Shown in pieces: positions 15,026 through 25,535 of a DNA stretch of 64,000 bases. Source of the stretch: Vibrio rhodolitus (lineage in GTDB: Bacteria > Pseudomonadota > Gammaproteobacteria > Enterobacterales > Vibrionaceae); NCBI RefSeq assembly GCF_003350325.1, contig NZ_QLYZ01000001.1:1-64000 (forward strand), written 5' to 3'. Under the pieces are notes generated by a model that made no database searches, was not told the DNA's origin, and was given only the letters and a program-made list of their open reading frames with translations. Numbering within the stretch: position 1 is the stretch's first letter; each line of letters opens with the position of its first letter. The translations under genes were made by a program, and so were the position numbers.

Positions 15026-16765
15026 TTAGACTTTAAACTGCTCTACGGTAGCCAGCAGTGTTTGATTGCGACCGTTTAGCTCATTGGCGTTTTGCGTTGT
15101 CTGATCGCCATTGCTGACCAATATTCTTACCATCTCCTGAATGCGCACCATGTTTTTATTGATCTCCTCTGAGACGGTGCTTTGCTCCTTAGCAGAAGAA
15201 GCGATTTGCGCGACGAGATTATTGATGTCGTCGGTAAAGGTCATCATTGAATCCAATGATTGAGTCACATGGCTGGTTTGGTCTTCATAAAGTTTACAAC
15301 GGTGTTTGGTTGACTCCATATTCGCCACCACCGCGTCGTTGCCCGTTTGCAACTTGCTGAGCATGTCGTTAATTTCTGATGTGCTTTGACGAGTACGTGA
15401 GGCTAGAGCGCGCACTTCATCTGCCACCACAGCAAAGCCGCGCCCTTGTTCACCCGCGCGCGCCGCTTCGATTGCAGCATTGAGCGCCAGCAAGTTGGTT
15501 TGCTCGGCAATATCACCAATCACCACCAAAGTATCACCGATTTTTTGCGTATCTTTACTCATCGCAATCACGGCTTCAGAGGTTTTATCCACTTCGTCGA
15601 CCAAAGCTTGTAGGCTCGATAAGGCATCTTGCATCACCTGTTTCGAGCGGTTGCTGGCTTCTTTTGCCGTTTCGGTATGATTAGATGCTTGCAGCGCATC
15701 GTTAGTCACCGCATCTGAAGAGGCGCTCATTTCATGAATCGAGGTGACAACTTGATCCATTTCGGTTTGGTGAGACTGGAACAGTTTTTGGTTTTCTTTC
15801 GCCTGCTGCTCTAATTCATTGATTGAACTGCTGGTTTCATGACAAGACTGAACTACGCTGCCGACAAGCTCTTGTAGTTGGGCAATAAAGGTGTTGATGT
15901 CTTTCGAGATCGCACCAAACTCATCGTTCGATACCACTTGTAGCCTTTGGGTCAGATCGGCTTCGCCACTGGCGAGATCGTTGACGACCTTTCTCAGTGA
16001 AGTGATAGGTTTAAACAGCAGATGAATCGAGAACATACTCAGCGGGGCAATAATTAGAGCAGCAACGAGCAAGGCGTAAGTAATTTTTTGGCTGACAGCA
16101 GCTGCGTTTTGTTCGGTATAGTCTTGGTTAACGAAGGCTTTAAGCGTCCAGTCTTTGTCATGTACTTTAATTGGCATCGATTGTTCGATTAGATCGCCAG
16201 TTTGTAAGTTAGAGAAGACATTGTTGTTGCTAGCATCATACAGCTCCATATACGTGCCAGGAACGGCAGCGCTAGTTAGAGCGTCGGTGAGAAACTGCAA
16301 ATCGAGTACATAGACGGTTCCCGTTTCTGCGTTCTCGGGCACTATGATATGAATTTGCGGCTTATCATCTTGATAAAACACATCACCAACGCTGAGTTTG
16401 CCATTGGTTTGCGCCACCATTTGTTTATATTTTTCGCCACTGGCTTGGTCGTCGAGCATGCCATCTTTGTCAAATATCACACCAAAATTGATTTTTATGA
16501 TGTTACTGAAGTCAGTTTTCTCAATGATGCCAGCGACTTGAAGCAAGCTCACATCGAGTGATTCAGCGAGTCGGATATTTCCTGCAATATTTTGCGAGAT
16601 ACCGCTATTGACCAATTGCATTTGCGCGTTGATGGTTTGTTGATCACTTGCCTCAATATAGTTTTCAATAAAATTGTTGGCGCTGATGTAACAAGTGACG
16701 ATGGTGACGGTAATGATTGACACTACCATACAGTAGAGCTTTGTCTTAAACGACCGTGATTTCAT
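15026..16765 (-). CDS. Methyl-accepting chemotaxis protein
   Basis: 579 residues: membrane segment about 10-30, a periplasmic Cache-like sensor about 35-225, second membrane segment about 228-250, HAMP (about 250-305, [24 protein letters not shown]) and a long cytoplasmic coiled coil. The signalling tip is [20 protein letters not shown] followed by [17 protein letters not shown], which binds CheA and CheW. It ends in a short tail with no CheR-binding pentapeptide visible. The ligand is unknown. Transcribed alone. Confidence 0.92.
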   Translation of the reverse strand: MKSRSFKTKLYCMVVSIITVTIVTCYISANNFIENYIEASDQQTINAQMQLVNSGISQNIAGNIRLAESLDVSLLQVAGIIEKTDFSNIIKINFGVIFDKDGMLDDQASGEKYKQMVAQTNGKLSVGDVFYQDDKPQIHIIVPENAETGTVYVLDLQFLTDALTSAAVPGTYMELYDASNNNVFSNLQTGDLIEQSMPIKVHDKDWTLKAFVNQDYTEQNAAAVSQKITYALLVAALIIAPLSMFSIHLLFKPITSLRKVVNDLASGEADLTQRLQVVSNDEFGAISKDINTFIAQLQELVGSVVQSCHETSSSINELEQQAKENQKLFQSHQTEMDQVVTSIHEMSASSDAVTNDALQASNHTETAKEASNRSKQVMQDALSSLQALVDEVDKTSEAVIAMSKDTQKIGDTLVVIGDIAEQTNLLALNAAIEAARAGEQGRGFAVVADEVRALASRTRQSTSEINDMLSKLQTGNDAVVANMESTKHRCKLYEDQTSHVTQSLDSMMTFTDDINNLVAQIASSAKEQSTVSEEINKNMVRIQEMVRILVSNGDQTTQNANELNGRNQTLLATVEQFKV

Positions 16766-17012
16766 ATTTGCCTATGTCCATATAATATCTAACTGATAGA
16801 TAGCATAATTAGGCATTTTGTCTTTGTATGTGATGAACCTAATAACAATGCGCAAAAAGTGCACAAATTTATTTTTGGGTATCGAATCTAAATATTTGAA
16901 ATAGTTATGTAAATTTAGATTGTGCTTATCGAGTCGATATGCAGCTGCAATAGTATACTCAGGCAAGGTTTAATCGAGACTAAGGATGAGTAGTGACGCG
17001 CTTCAAAGGGAG

Positions 17013-17036
17013 CAAGCTTTGCTCGCGCAAAGCTTG
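17013..17036. terminator. Perfect 10-bp hairpin downstream of terB-like gene
   Basis: CAAGCTTTGC and GCAAAGCTTG pair exactly around the tetraloop TCGC, 11 bases past the terB stop on the minus strand. There is no clear T run. Confidence 0.5.
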
Positions 17037-17046
17037 GAAAGGCGCT

Positions 17047-17502
17047 TTAGTTCGTTTTGTTTTCCGTGACCGACAATTTTGCGCGGATAAATTCGCTGTG
17101 ATCTACATAGAGCAGTTCTGCCGTTTTACGGATCACCGCATCTTCTAGCGGATCTATTTCGCCATCAGCATGAGCGATTTCCCACATCGCCTGAATCAGC
17201 TCATAGCGGGTCTCTTGGCTTAATTCACGCAACTGAGAAGTGAAGTCATACAGTGACGCAGCTTCATTCGCTTTGGTTTGAGCTCGGCTGAGCAGAGCTT
17301 CTGTTTGCGCCGAGTCTAAATTGAGTAAGCGGCTAACAAGTTGCTGCTTAGCGATTGCTTCCTGAGGGTCGATTTGGTGATCCGCACCGGCGACTTCACA
17401 TAACAGGCAAGCGATCGCTAGGTTTGGATCTGCTTTGTGCTGCTCGCCAAGATCGCTGCCTTCAAGTAACTGTTTAAAAAGTTTAGTAATAGAGTTGAGC
17501 AT
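17047..17502 (-). CDS. TerB-family (tellurite-resistance-like) protein
   Basis: 151 residues, all-helical TerB domain. The two acidic metal-binding repeats are visible: CEVAGADHQIDPQEAIAK and WEIAHADGEIDPLEDAVIRK. Such stand-alone TerB proteins are common near membranes or stress proteins, and tellurite resistance is not implied. Starts at GTG 17514, ATG 17508 and ATG 17502 are in frame; AGTGG is best spaced for 17502. It is the last gene after a PhoD-like enzyme and a hypothetical gene on the same strand. Confidence 0.85.
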   Translation of the reverse strand: MLNSITKLFKQLLEGSDLGEQHKADPNLAIACLLCEVAGADHQIDPQEAIAKQQLVSRLLNLDSAQTEALLSRAQTKANEAASLYDFTSQLRELSQETRYELIQAMWEIAHADGEIDPLEDAVIRKTAELLYVDHSEFIRAKLSVTENKTN

Positions 17503-17559
17503 AGACATTGCCACTTTTGTTTAGATCATAGTTCTATACATAGTGGCATTTGACTTAGA

Positions 17560-19485
17560 TCACAAGCTTTGCTCAATCGGAGGAAAGTGAATACTTTCTC
17601 CTTTGCCGGTTAAGATGGAGATTTCACTCGGTTTTCCATGTGAGTCCAGTTTTAGTTCGCCAACGGCACTGGTGTTGACCAAACGGCGAGAGCCGGGAAT
17701 ATCAGGATCGCGTTTAAATACCTTTAAACGCTTACGTTTGGTGAGGTAGTTAAGTGGTGAACGCGGTGAATAAATTGCACGGTCAATCCGGTCACAAATT
17801 CCCAATAGCGGCTCAGGAAATTGATTTTTAAATCCACTACAGGTGATTTGGTAAATGTTCGGGCTCGATTTTCTAAATCTTAGTTTGATGTCGTAAGCAA
17901 AAGAGTAGTGCACATCTCCGGACAAAATCACAAAGTTGGTCGGCGTTTTAGTATGGGTAAAGATACTCAAAAGCGTATTGGCACTGCCGGGGTGCGCCAT
18001 CCAGTTTTCAGCATCAATAAGCAGTGGTTGACCAAGAAGGGTCATACTCTTTTGTAGCGCTTCAATAAACTTGACGCCAAACATGGGCGCGGCAGAAATT
18101 ACCACGACTTTGTCTTGGTGCATTAACTCTTGCTGAAATTCGATCAGCGCTTCCCAGTCCATAAGCCCCGAAGGTTTGTTCATTCGCGACTCAGAGCGCC
18201 AGCGACGGGTACGGGTATCCAACACCACAACTTTCGGTGAGCTATGGATGGTATAGTGCCATTTCTCAAAGCTGTAGAGATATTGAATAAGATCGTCTTG
18301 GCGTCGCTGATCGTCAGCTTCATCACTGCTGTTAGAAAAATAGTGGCTTGCTAATTGCCAAAGTTCGCTTGGGAAGTTATCTGGTTCATTACCCCAACCT
18401 TGACACAGCCAATAGCTCAGCAATCCATTACCGATAATGCGTTTGGCAAAAGAGTTCTCATAGGCGGCTTTTTCCCAACCAACGGTTAAATTCCAATCAT
18501 CAGTGATGTCATGATCATCAAAAATCATATAGGTAGGGATATGTGCCATTAGACGCGCGGTATGAGACAAACCAGAGACAAAGCGCTCGATGTGCTGTTT
18601 TTCTTCATGCCAGTGCTTGATGTTTGTCGCCGAGAAGCGTTCGCCGGACGGACAAAAATCTTGCTGATCAAGTAGATTAATATCGACACAGCGCCATAGC
18701 GAAGGAGACCACACCAATAAGTACATTGTGATAAACTCACTGAATGTGATGAGGTGGTTTTCACATTCACGCGAGCTAAAGATTGGCGTGTGTTTAGGTA
18801 AAATTAAACGGTTTAACCAATGACTCTCATCGTTGTAGCTTGGTAGCAGCTTATCTCTTTGATAGTAACAATATGGATGGTCAAACAGCGCTTGGCTTGA
18901 TGCAATCGGTGCTTGGGAAAATTGTTCGCTGCGTAGGCCGAGCAACTGACAAACTTGATGGATAGCGCTAAGCATTGGACCTGCGACATGATCGGCATAG
19001 ATTTGATCGCCGCTCATCATTAGCATGTCAGGGCGCGATTCTAACGCAAGTTTGCTCACTTTAAGGTCGGCTTGAATTAATGCATCTGGCGCAGGATGGT
19101 GAGGGTTGCGACATGAGCCATGTAGCAAGTAATCTGCTTTGGTAGAAATGCGAAAAGTCGGACGCATTTCATCTTGGTAGAGCCACTCAGGCTGCAGTTT
19201 CGATAGTTCACCATCTTGGGTGCAAAATTCATAGCTAAGAGCAACATTGGCAGGGAACTGCCCTTTAAACTGTGCCAACACGATAAACGCGCGCTCTCCG
19301 ACTTGTACTTGCTGACAACTATCCAGCGGAGCTGAGAAAATTACGCTGTTATCTGCTTCAGCAAATAATTGAAAAGTTCCTTTAAGAGGCTCGCGCGTGA
19401 CTAGCCAGAAGACCAATTCATTTTGAGTTGTTTTGCGAAGAATGGGACCGGCTAAAACTAGCGGTAAAGTTTGCTTGTTGCTCAT
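17560..19485 (-). CDS. PhoD-like metallophosphatase
   Basis: 641 residues. PhoD-family metal-ligand motifs are in order: GSCRN near residue 125, LMMSGDQIYADH, FDDHDITDDWN near residue 320, and ILSGDVHYSFAYD near residue 525. PhoD enzymes are calcium/iron phosphodiesterases or phosphomonoesterases. Most are exported by Tat, but this N-terminus (MSNKQTLPLVLAGPILRK) has no twin-Arg signal, so it may be cytoplasmic. It lies 31 bases after the hypothetical gene at 19517 and 57 bases before terB. Confidence 0.85.
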   Translation of the reverse strand: MSNKQTLPLVLAGPILRKTTQNELVFWLVTREPLKGTFQLFAEADNSVIFSAPLDSCQQVQVGERAFIVLAQFKGQFPANVALSYEFCTQDGELSKLQPEWLYQDEMRPTFRISTKADYLLHGSCRNPHHPAPDALIQADLKVSKLALESRPDMLMMSGDQIYADHVAGPMLSAIHQVCQLLGLRSEQFSQAPIASSQALFDHPYCYYQRDKLLPSYNDESHWLNRLILPKHTPIFSSRECENHLITFSEFITMYLLVWSPSLWRCVDINLLDQQDFCPSGERFSATNIKHWHEEKQHIERFVSGLSHTARLMAHIPTYMIFDDHDITDDWNLTVGWEKAAYENSFAKRIIGNGLLSYWLCQGWGNEPDNFPSELWQLASHYFSNSSDEADDQRRQDDLIQYLYSFEKWHYTIHSSPKVVVLDTRTRRWRSESRMNKPSGLMDWEALIEFQQELMHQDKVVVISAAPMFGVKFIEALQKSMTLLGQPLLIDAENWMAHPGSANTLLSIFTHTKTPTNFVILSGDVHYSFAYDIKLRFRKSSPNIYQITCSGFKNQFPEPLLGICDRIDRAIYSPRSPLNYLTKRKRLKVFKRDPDIPGSRRLVNTSAVGELKLDSHGKPSEISILTGKGESIHFPPIEQSL

Positions 19486-19516
19486 GCAGAAATTCAGTTA
19501 CACCTTGTTGTTTGTA

Positions 19517-19912
19517 TTAAACAGTTTCTGCCTCTTGCGATGGCTCGAACTGTGCTTGGTGATTTTGTTCACTTTCTTCTAGGATTTCAATTACTTCGCA
19601 ACTGCTCAGTTCATGCCCAAGTAAAAATAGTGCTAAAATTGCGTCGGCTTTGCTCTTTGCGTCTGAATTTTCAGTTATGATCTGTTCGAACTTGTCACGA
19701 ATCATTTCAACTTCATGTTCAACGAAACCGCGAGCTTCATCTCCCTGAATATCTTCTGGTGCATTATCAAACTCAAGGAAAAGCATATCGCCAACCGTTG
19801 AGGCTGAGACCAGTTGTTCAGGTAACCATTCATCACCAGTTACGACATCAAGCGTATCTGGTAGGCTATCGAGTAAATTTTTAAGTTCAGAGACTTTCAC
19901 AATTTTTTGCAT
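19517..19912 (-). CDS. Acidic hypothetical protein upstream of phoD-like gene
   Basis: 131 residues, strongly acidic, with no signal peptide or membrane segment. The N-terminal part (VSELKNLLDSLPDTLDVVTG) looks like a small folded domain; the C-terminus is low-complexity Glu/Gln. I do not recognise the family. It is the first gene of the hypothetical-phoD-terB unit and divergent from the OmpV-like gene, with only 32 bases between start codons. Confidence 0.7.
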   Translation of the reverse strand: MQKIVKVSELKNLLDSLPDTLDVVTGDEWLPEQLVSASTVGDMLFLEFDNAPEDIQGDEARGFVEHEVEMIRDKFEQIITENSDAKSKADAILALFLLGHELSSCEVIEILEESEQNHQAQFEPSQEAETV

Positions 19913-19944
19913 TCATAGGATGTATGTTCTTATATTAACGTCGA

Positions 19945-21330
19945 ATGTCGGTGAAACATAAGAACAAAGTCGCTGATTCAAATAAATTCCCCAATTTTTT
20001 GGCTAAAAAAATGACAATTCCAAACCCGCTTCCGCTTTTAGCGGTAATTTTAAGCACTTTTTGCACTAACGCGATGGCTGAAAATGTAACTCAATCTGAA
20101 CAAGATTGGGGTATTGCCGCCATGTACCGTGTGGCAAGTGTACCTTTTGATACATCAGTAGGGGATCAAACCGTCTCAACGTTTGTACCTATGATGTACT
20201 TTGATAATGAATATATTTTTGTCGATGGTCTCGAAGGGGGGATTCATCTAGCCAAATGGCAAGATGATGCGTTTAAACTCAATGCGTTGACTCGGATGCG
20301 CTTTGTCGACCTTCCAGCTTCGATTCAAAATGCCAACCAAGGTGATACGGCAGATTTCGGTTTTCAGCTTCGTTATCAGTTAAACGAGACTTGGCATTTT
20401 GATTGGGAGGTAATGGGGGATGAAGATACTCGTTTACACTCAAATTTGCGTGCTACGGCTGAATATGAGTTTGGCGATTGGGAACTAAAACCTCACGTGA
20501 CGCTGCGTTACAAAGACGCCGATTTTAACAGCCAGTATTACGCGTTTAGTGAGTTTACCCAACAAACCATCGGCGCAGGTGTTGATGTGAACATTGGCGT
20601 TGATGCTCGCTATCATGTAACGTCGAATCTCTATTTGCTCGGTAGTACCAGTATTACGCGCTTAGATGACAATGCATACAATTCCGCGGCAGTGGAAGAC
20701 CGTTTTGAAGGTGAAGTGTTTGTCGGCTTTGGCTTTTTTCCAGATAAAGACAAACCACGTAAATCTGAGTTAACCAACAAGCGCTACTTACGCATTGCCC
20801 ATGGCTGGGCAACTGAGTCGAATATTGGTGATATCTTTGCCTTTGAACGCGTAAAAGATCCGTATAACAACCAGTTGACGTCGGTGTTTTATGGTCATCC
20901 TTTAACGGATGAGCTGTTTGGTTTGCCTGTCGATATTTATTTTACGCCAGGTTTGGTGCATCACTGGTCGTCTGACGTACAAAATGCCAGTACAGAATAC
21001 GTTGCGGCGATTAAAGCTTATGTCAATTTTGATTGGCCAACGCGTTGGAGATTTGGTTTTGCTGAAGGTATCTCTTACATCGACAACATCACTTATATCG
21101 AAGCAACAGAAATGGCTGAAAAAGGCTACACACCAAGCCACTTGCTCAACTACCTCGATTTCTCCTTGGATGTGAATATTGGTGATTTGGTCAACGATTC
21201 AGATTGGAAAAATGTCTGGGTGGGGTATTCGCTTCATCACCGTAGCGCGATTTTTGAGAAAGCGTCCCAGTTTGGGCGCATTAAAGGTGGCAGTAACTAC
21301 AACACGGTTTACGTGCAGTTTAACTTTTAA
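19945..21330 (+). CDS. MipA/OmpV-family outer-membrane protein
   Basis: 461 residues in the longest frame. A signal peptide begins at internal Met23 (MTIPNPLPLLAVILS...NAMA, cleavage before EN), so the real start may be at 20011; neither start has a clear ribosome-binding site. The mature part alternates polar and aromatic residues as in a beta-barrel, has WGIAAMYRVASVPFD and ends VYVQFNF with a terminal Phe, the outer-membrane insertion signal. MipA/OmpV proteins are barrels of uncertain role, some of them scaffolds for murein enzymes. A strong terminator follows. Confidence 0.82.
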   Translation: MSVKHKNKVADSNKFPNFLAKKMTIPNPLPLLAVILSTFCTNAMAENVTQSEQDWGIAAMYRVASVPFDTSVGDQTVSTFVPMMYFDNEYIFVDGLEGGIHLAKWQDDAFKLNALTRMRFVDLPASIQNANQGDTADFGFQLRYQLNETWHFDWEVMGDEDTRLHSNLRATAEYEFGDWELKPHVTLRYKDADFNSQYYAFSEFTQQTIGAGVDVNIGVDARYHVTSNLYLLGSTSITRLDDNAYNSAAVEDRFEGEVFVGFGFFPDKDKPRKSELTNKRYLRIAHGWATESNIGDIFAFERVKDPYNNQLTSVFYGHPLTDELFGLPVDIYFTPGLVHHWSSDVQNASTEYVAAIKAYVNFDWPTRWRFGFAEGISYIDNITYIEATEMAEKGYTPSHLLNYLDFSLDVNIGDLVNDSDWKNVWVGYSLHHRSAIFEKASQFGRIKGGSNYNTVYVQFNF

Positions 21331-21355
21331 TCGCGGATAAATTTATCGCTTTAAC

Positions 21356-21389
21356 AGCCTATCTACAGCGCATGTAGATAGGCTTTTTT
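21356..21389 (+). terminator. Rho-independent terminator
   Basis: Twelve-base stem AGCCTATCTACA / TGTAGATAGGCT, loop GCGCA, then six T. It ends the OmpV-like transcript just before hrpA. Confidence 0.92.
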
Positions 21390-21437
21390 GTGATACAATC
21401 CGCGCAGTTTTGATAGATAAAAAGAATAGGACACGCT

Positions 21438-24400
21438 TTGACTTCGTCACAGCCGAAAAATAATTCGCCGAAAGAGCAGCAAGCGCAGGCAAATAGCCCA
21501 GCCGCTTTGCGCAAGGCATTGCAACAATGTATGTTGCGCGATCGCTTCCGCTTAGGTAAGCGTATTGCTGGTGCGAGTAAAATTAAGAAAGAAGCATCGC
21601 GTAATGCGGTGTTCGATGAGATCGCACTAGATATCGCCAAATCAATGATGGAAGTGGAGCAGCGCAGCGCGCAGCACATTACCATCGAATACCCAGAAAT
21701 CTTACCGGTTAGCCAAAAACGCGACGATATCGCTAAAGCCATAGAAGAAAACCAAGTGGTGATCGTCGCGGGTGAAACGGGCTCGGGTAAAACCACTCAG
21801 CTACCGAAAATCTGTGCTGAGCTTGGCCGTGGTAAGTTTGGTTTAATTGGTCATACGCAGCCACGTCGTCTTGCGGCGCGTTCTGTTGCCAGCCGTATTG
21901 CAGAAGAGATGCAAACTCAACTCGGTGATTTTGTTGGTTACAAAGTTCGCTTTAACGACCAAATCTCAGACAATACGCAAATCAAGTTGATGACAGACGG
22001 TATTCTACTGGCTGAGATTCAACACGACCGTTACTTGAACCAGTACGACACCATCATTATCGATGAGGCGCACGAACGTAGCCTTAACATCGATTTTATC
22101 TTGGGTTACTTAAAAGAGTTACTGCCACGTCGTCCTGATCTAAAAGTGATCATTACCTCGGCAACCATTGACCCAGAGCGTTTTTCAAATCACTTTAATA
22201 ATGCGCCAATTATTGAAGTATCTGGTCGTACCTACCCAGTAGAAACGCGTTATCGCCCACTCAGTGGTGAAGGTGACGACGATCGCGATCAGCTTGAAGG
22301 TATCTTTGAAGCGGTTGATGAGCTGTGCGATGAAGGGCTAGGCGATATCCTGATCTTCATGAACGGTGAGCGTGAAATTCGTGACACGGCTGATGCGCTA
22401 GCCAAACGTAAGCTCAAGAGCACCGAAATTGTGCCGCTTTACGCCCGTCTATCGGCAGGTGAGCAGAACAAGATCTTCCAACCACATGCTGGTCGCCGTA
22501 TCGTTTTGGCAACCAACGTGGCAGAAACCTCACTGACTGTTCCGGGTATCAAGTACGTTATTGACCCTGGTACGGCTCGTATCAGCCGTTACAGCTACCG
22601 TACTAAAGTGCAGCGCTTACCGATTGAGCCAGTATCTCAAGCGAGTGCTAATCAACGTAAAGGTCGTTGTGGTCGTGTGGAAGAAGGTATCTGTATTCGC
22701 CTTTACTCTGAGGAGGACTTTAACTCACGTCCTGAGTTTACCGATCCAGAGATCCTGCGTACTAACCTCGCATCGGTTATCCTGCAGATGACCGCCCTTG
22801 GTCTGGGTGATATTGAAGCCTTCCCGTTTGTCGAAGCGCCAGATAAACGCAACATTCAAGATGGTGTGCGTCTGCTTGAAGAGCTTGGCGCAATCAACTC
22901 TGAAGTCAAAGAGAGCAAGAAGCGTTTGACCGCAATTGGTCGTCAATTAGCGCGTCTGCCTATCGATCCTCGCTTAGCGCGTATGGTGTTAGAAGCACCA
23001 AAATATGGCGCGCTGAAAGAAGTGATGATTGTTGCTTCTGCATTGTCGATCCAAGATCCACGTGAACGACCAAGTGAGAAAAAGCAATCGTCAGATGATA
23101 AGCATCGCCGTTTCTTCCATGAAGAGTCGGACTTTTTGACCTTTGTAAATCTTTGGGATTACATCCAGAAGCAACAGAAGCAGTTGTCTGGTAACCAGTT
23201 CCGCAAGCAGTGTAAAGAAGATTACTTAAACTACTTACGCGTGCGTGAGTGGCAAGATGTTTACTTCCAGATCCACCAATCAATGCGTGAGATGGAATTT
23301 AAGCTCAACACCGAAGCGGCGGGCTATCAAGGTGTGCATAGCGCTATCTTAGTTGGTTTGCTGTCTCATATTGGTATTAAAGACCAAGAGAAAAACGAGT
23401 ACCAAGGTGCGCGTAACGCTCGTTTCCATATATTCCCTGCATCGGGCTTGTTTAAGAAGCAGCCTAAATGGGTGATGTCCGCTGAGCTGGTGGAAACTTC
23501 AAAACTTTGGGGTCGTATTATCGCTAAGATTCAACCTGAGTGGATTGAGCCTTTAGCGAAGCACTTGATCAAACGTAGCTACAGTGAGCCACATTGGTCG
23601 AAGAAGCGTGCGGCAGTCATGGCGTACGAGAAAGTGATGCTATACGGAATCCCTATTGTTCCTAAACGCTTGGTCAACTACAGCAACATTGATGCAAACA
23701 TTAGTCGCGAGATTTTTATCCGCAGTGCACTGGTGGAAGGTGAGTGGGAAACCAAACACGCATTCTTCAAGCAAAACCGTAAGCTGTTGCAAGAGGTCGA
23801 AGAGCTTGAGCACAAATCTCGTCGTCGCGATATTTTGGTTGATGATGATGAGCTGTTTGATTTTTACGATCAGCGCGTTGGCACTGAAGTGGTATCGGGC
23901 AAGCACTTTGATACTTGGTGGAAGAAAGCCTCGAAAGAGAAGCCTGAACTGCTCAACTTTGAAAAAGAGATGCTGTTTAGAGGCGATGCCAGCCATGTCA
24001 CCGATTTGGATTACCCGAACTTCTGGTTCCAAAATGGTATCAAGCTCAAATTAAGCTACCAGTTTGAACCGGGTGATGACAGTGATGGTGTCACGGTGCA
24101 TTTACCGCTACCGATCCTTAACCAAGTGGAAACCGCAGGTTTTGATTGGCAGATCCCAGGTTTACGCCATGAGTTAGTGGTGAGCCTAATCAAGTCGCTG
24201 CCAAAAACCTTGCGTAAAAACTTTGTGCCAGCGCCAAACTATGCCGATGCGTTCTTAGCTCGCGTGACGCCAATGGAAATGCCATTGCTTGACGCGTTGG
24301 AAAAAGAACTGCGCCGCATGACGGGCGTGGAACTGCTGCGTGAAGATTGGAAACTCGATCAGGTACCTGAGCATTTGAAAGTGACATTCCGCGCCGTCGA

Positions 24401-25367
24401 TCATCGTAACCGTAAGCTGAAAGAGCACAAATATCTGCACGAGCTGAAAGAGAGCTTGAAAGATAAAGTGCAAGAAACGCTGTCAAAAGTGGCTGATGAT
24501 GACATCGAGCAGCAAGGACTGCACACTTGGAGTTTCGGTGAGCTGCCAAAAGTGTACCAACAAAAACGCGGCGGTTATGACGTTAAAGCATATCCTGCGA
24601 TTGTTGATGCCAAAGACAGTGTTGAGATTAAGCTTTACGAAACCGAGCAAGAGCAGATCTCTGCGATGCGCGCCGGTCAGCGCCGCCTAGTGCTGCTAAA
24701 CGTACCATCGCCAATCAAATACTTGCACACAAACTTGCCGAACAAGTCTAAGCTTGGTCTGTACTTCAACCCTTACGGTAAAGTGATGGACTTGATTGAT
24801 GACTGTATCGCTTGTGGTGTTGATAAGCTAATCGAAGAGCAGGGCGGCTTAGTTTGGGAAGCGGATAAGTTTGAAGCGTTAAAAGAGCATGTTCGCGCCG
24901 AACTTGGTGATACTGTGGTTGATATTGCTCAGCAAGTAGAAACCATTCTTACTACAGCGTTCAACATTAATAAGAAGTTGAAAGGCAAGATTGATTTCAC
25001 TATGGCGTTTGCGCTATCGGATATCAAAGCGCAAATTGAAGGTTTGATCTTTAAAGGCTTTGCTACTGAGTGCGGTTGGAAGCGCTTGCCAGACATTCTG
25101 CGCTACATGCGTGCTATTGAGCGTCGAATGGAGAAGCTGCCAATCGATCCAAACAAAGACCGTCTGCATATGCTCAAGATTGAATCAGTAGCGAGTGATT
25201 ATAAAGAGCTCTTGAATAAGATCCCGAAAGGCATGGCAGTGCCGGATAACGTCAAAGAAATACGCTGGATGCTGGAAGAGTTGCGTGTCAGTTTCTTTGC
25301 TCAGCAACTCGGGACGCCATATCCGGTGTCAGATAAGCGGGTGAAGAACGCGATTGATGCTTGCTAA
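21438..25367 (+). CDS. hrpA: ATP-dependent RNA helicase HrpA (DEAH box)
   Basis: 1309 residues, the usual HrpA length of about 1300. Walker A is GETGSGKTTQLPK, Walker B DEAH is in IIDEAHERSLN, motif III SATID, motif VI QRKGRCGR. After the two RecA domains come the ratchet/HA2 region, an OB fold and the large DUF3418 C-terminal domain found in HrpA. The start is TTG at 21438 with AGGA six bases upstream, consistent with the protein beginning MTSSQPKNN. In E. coli HrpA acts on mRNA processing and rescues stalled ribosomes. Confidence 0.96.
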   Translation: MTSSQPKNNSPKEQQAQANSPAALRKALQQCMLRDRFRLGKRIAGASKIKKEASRNAVFDEIALDIAKSMMEVEQRSAQHITIEYPEILPVSQKRDDIAKAIEENQVVIVAGETGSGKTTQLPKICAELGRGKFGLIGHTQPRRLAARSVASRIAEEMQTQLGDFVGYKVRFNDQISDNTQIKLMTDGILLAEIQHDRYLNQYDTIIIDEAHERSLNIDFILGYLKELLPRRPDLKVIITSATIDPERFSNHFNNAPIIEVSGRTYPVETRYRPLSGEGDDDRDQLEGIFEAVDELCDEGLGDILIFMNGEREIRDTADALAKRKLKSTEIVPLYARLSAGEQNKIFQPHAGRRIVLATNVAETSLTVPGIKYVIDPGTARISRYSYRTKVQRLPIEPVSQASANQRKGRCGRVEEGICIRLYSEEDFNSRPEFTDPEILRTNLASVILQMTALGLGDIEAFPFVEAPDKRNIQDGVRLLEELGAINSEVKESKKRLTAIGRQLARLPIDPRLARMVLEAPKYGALKEVMIVASALSIQDPRERPSEKKQSSDDKHRRFFHEESDFLTFVNLWDYIQKQQKQLSGNQFRKQCKEDYLNYLRVREWQDVYFQIHQSMREMEFKLNTEAAGYQGVHSAILVGLLSHIGIKDQEKNEYQGARNARFHIFPASGLFKKQPKWVMSAELVETSKLWGRIIAKIQPEWIEPLAKHLIKRSYSEPHWSKKRAAVMAYEKVMLYGIPIVPKRLVNYSNIDANISREIFIRSALVEGEWETKHAFFKQNRKLLQEVEELEHKSRRRDILVDDDELFDFYDQRVGTEVVSGKHFDTWWKKASKEKPELLNFEKEMLFRGDASHVTDLDYPNFWFQNGIKLKLSYQFEPGDDSDGVTVHLPLPILNQVETAGFDWQIPGLRHELVVSLIKSLPKTLRKNFVPAPNYADAFLARVTPMEMPLLDALEKELRRMTGVELLREDWKLDQVPEHLKVTFRAVDHRNRKLKEHKYLHELKESLKDKVQETLSKVADDDIEQQGLHTWSFGELPKVYQQKRGGYDVKAYPAIVDAKDSVEIKLYETEQEQISAMRAGQRRLVLLNVPSPIKYLHTNLPNKSKLGLYFNPYGKVMDLIDDCIACGVDKLIEEQGGLVWEADKFEALKEHVRAELGDTVVDIAQQVETILTTAFNINKKLKGKIDFTMAFALSDIKAQIEGLIFKGFATECGWKRLPDILRYMRAIERRMEKLPIDPNKDRLHMLKIESVASDYKELLNKIPKGMAVPDNVKEIRWMLEELRVSFFAQQLGTPYPVSDKRVKNAIDAC

Positions 25368-25382
25368 GTAAGCTAACCTATT

Positions 25383-25420
25383 AACCCCATGAATGTTTTT
25401 TCGTTTGTGGGGTTTATTTT
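25383..25420 (+). terminator. Probable terminator of hrpA
   Basis: AACCCCA / TGGGGTT with a long loop (18 bases), followed by a T-rich run, 16 bases after the hrpA stop. Confidence 0.6.
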
Positions 25421-25535
25421 TACCTGTCGCTTACACAGCGGTATATAAATTGCATTAAATTAACCCAAAATGCAGAACTGTCAGAGTATTGGCAACCCTT
25501 TGCCGTGCTCATAAAATTATAAGAGAAGGTTAATT

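Noticed and set aside
16772..16966. 64-codon minus-strand frame upstream of the chemoreceptor
   Set aside because: No ribosome-binding site, AT-rich composition and no recognisable feature; it overlaps the expected promoter region.
21359..21796. 145-codon minus-strand frame over the hrpA start
   Set aside because: It is antisense to the first 360 bases of hrpA and includes the terminator hairpin.
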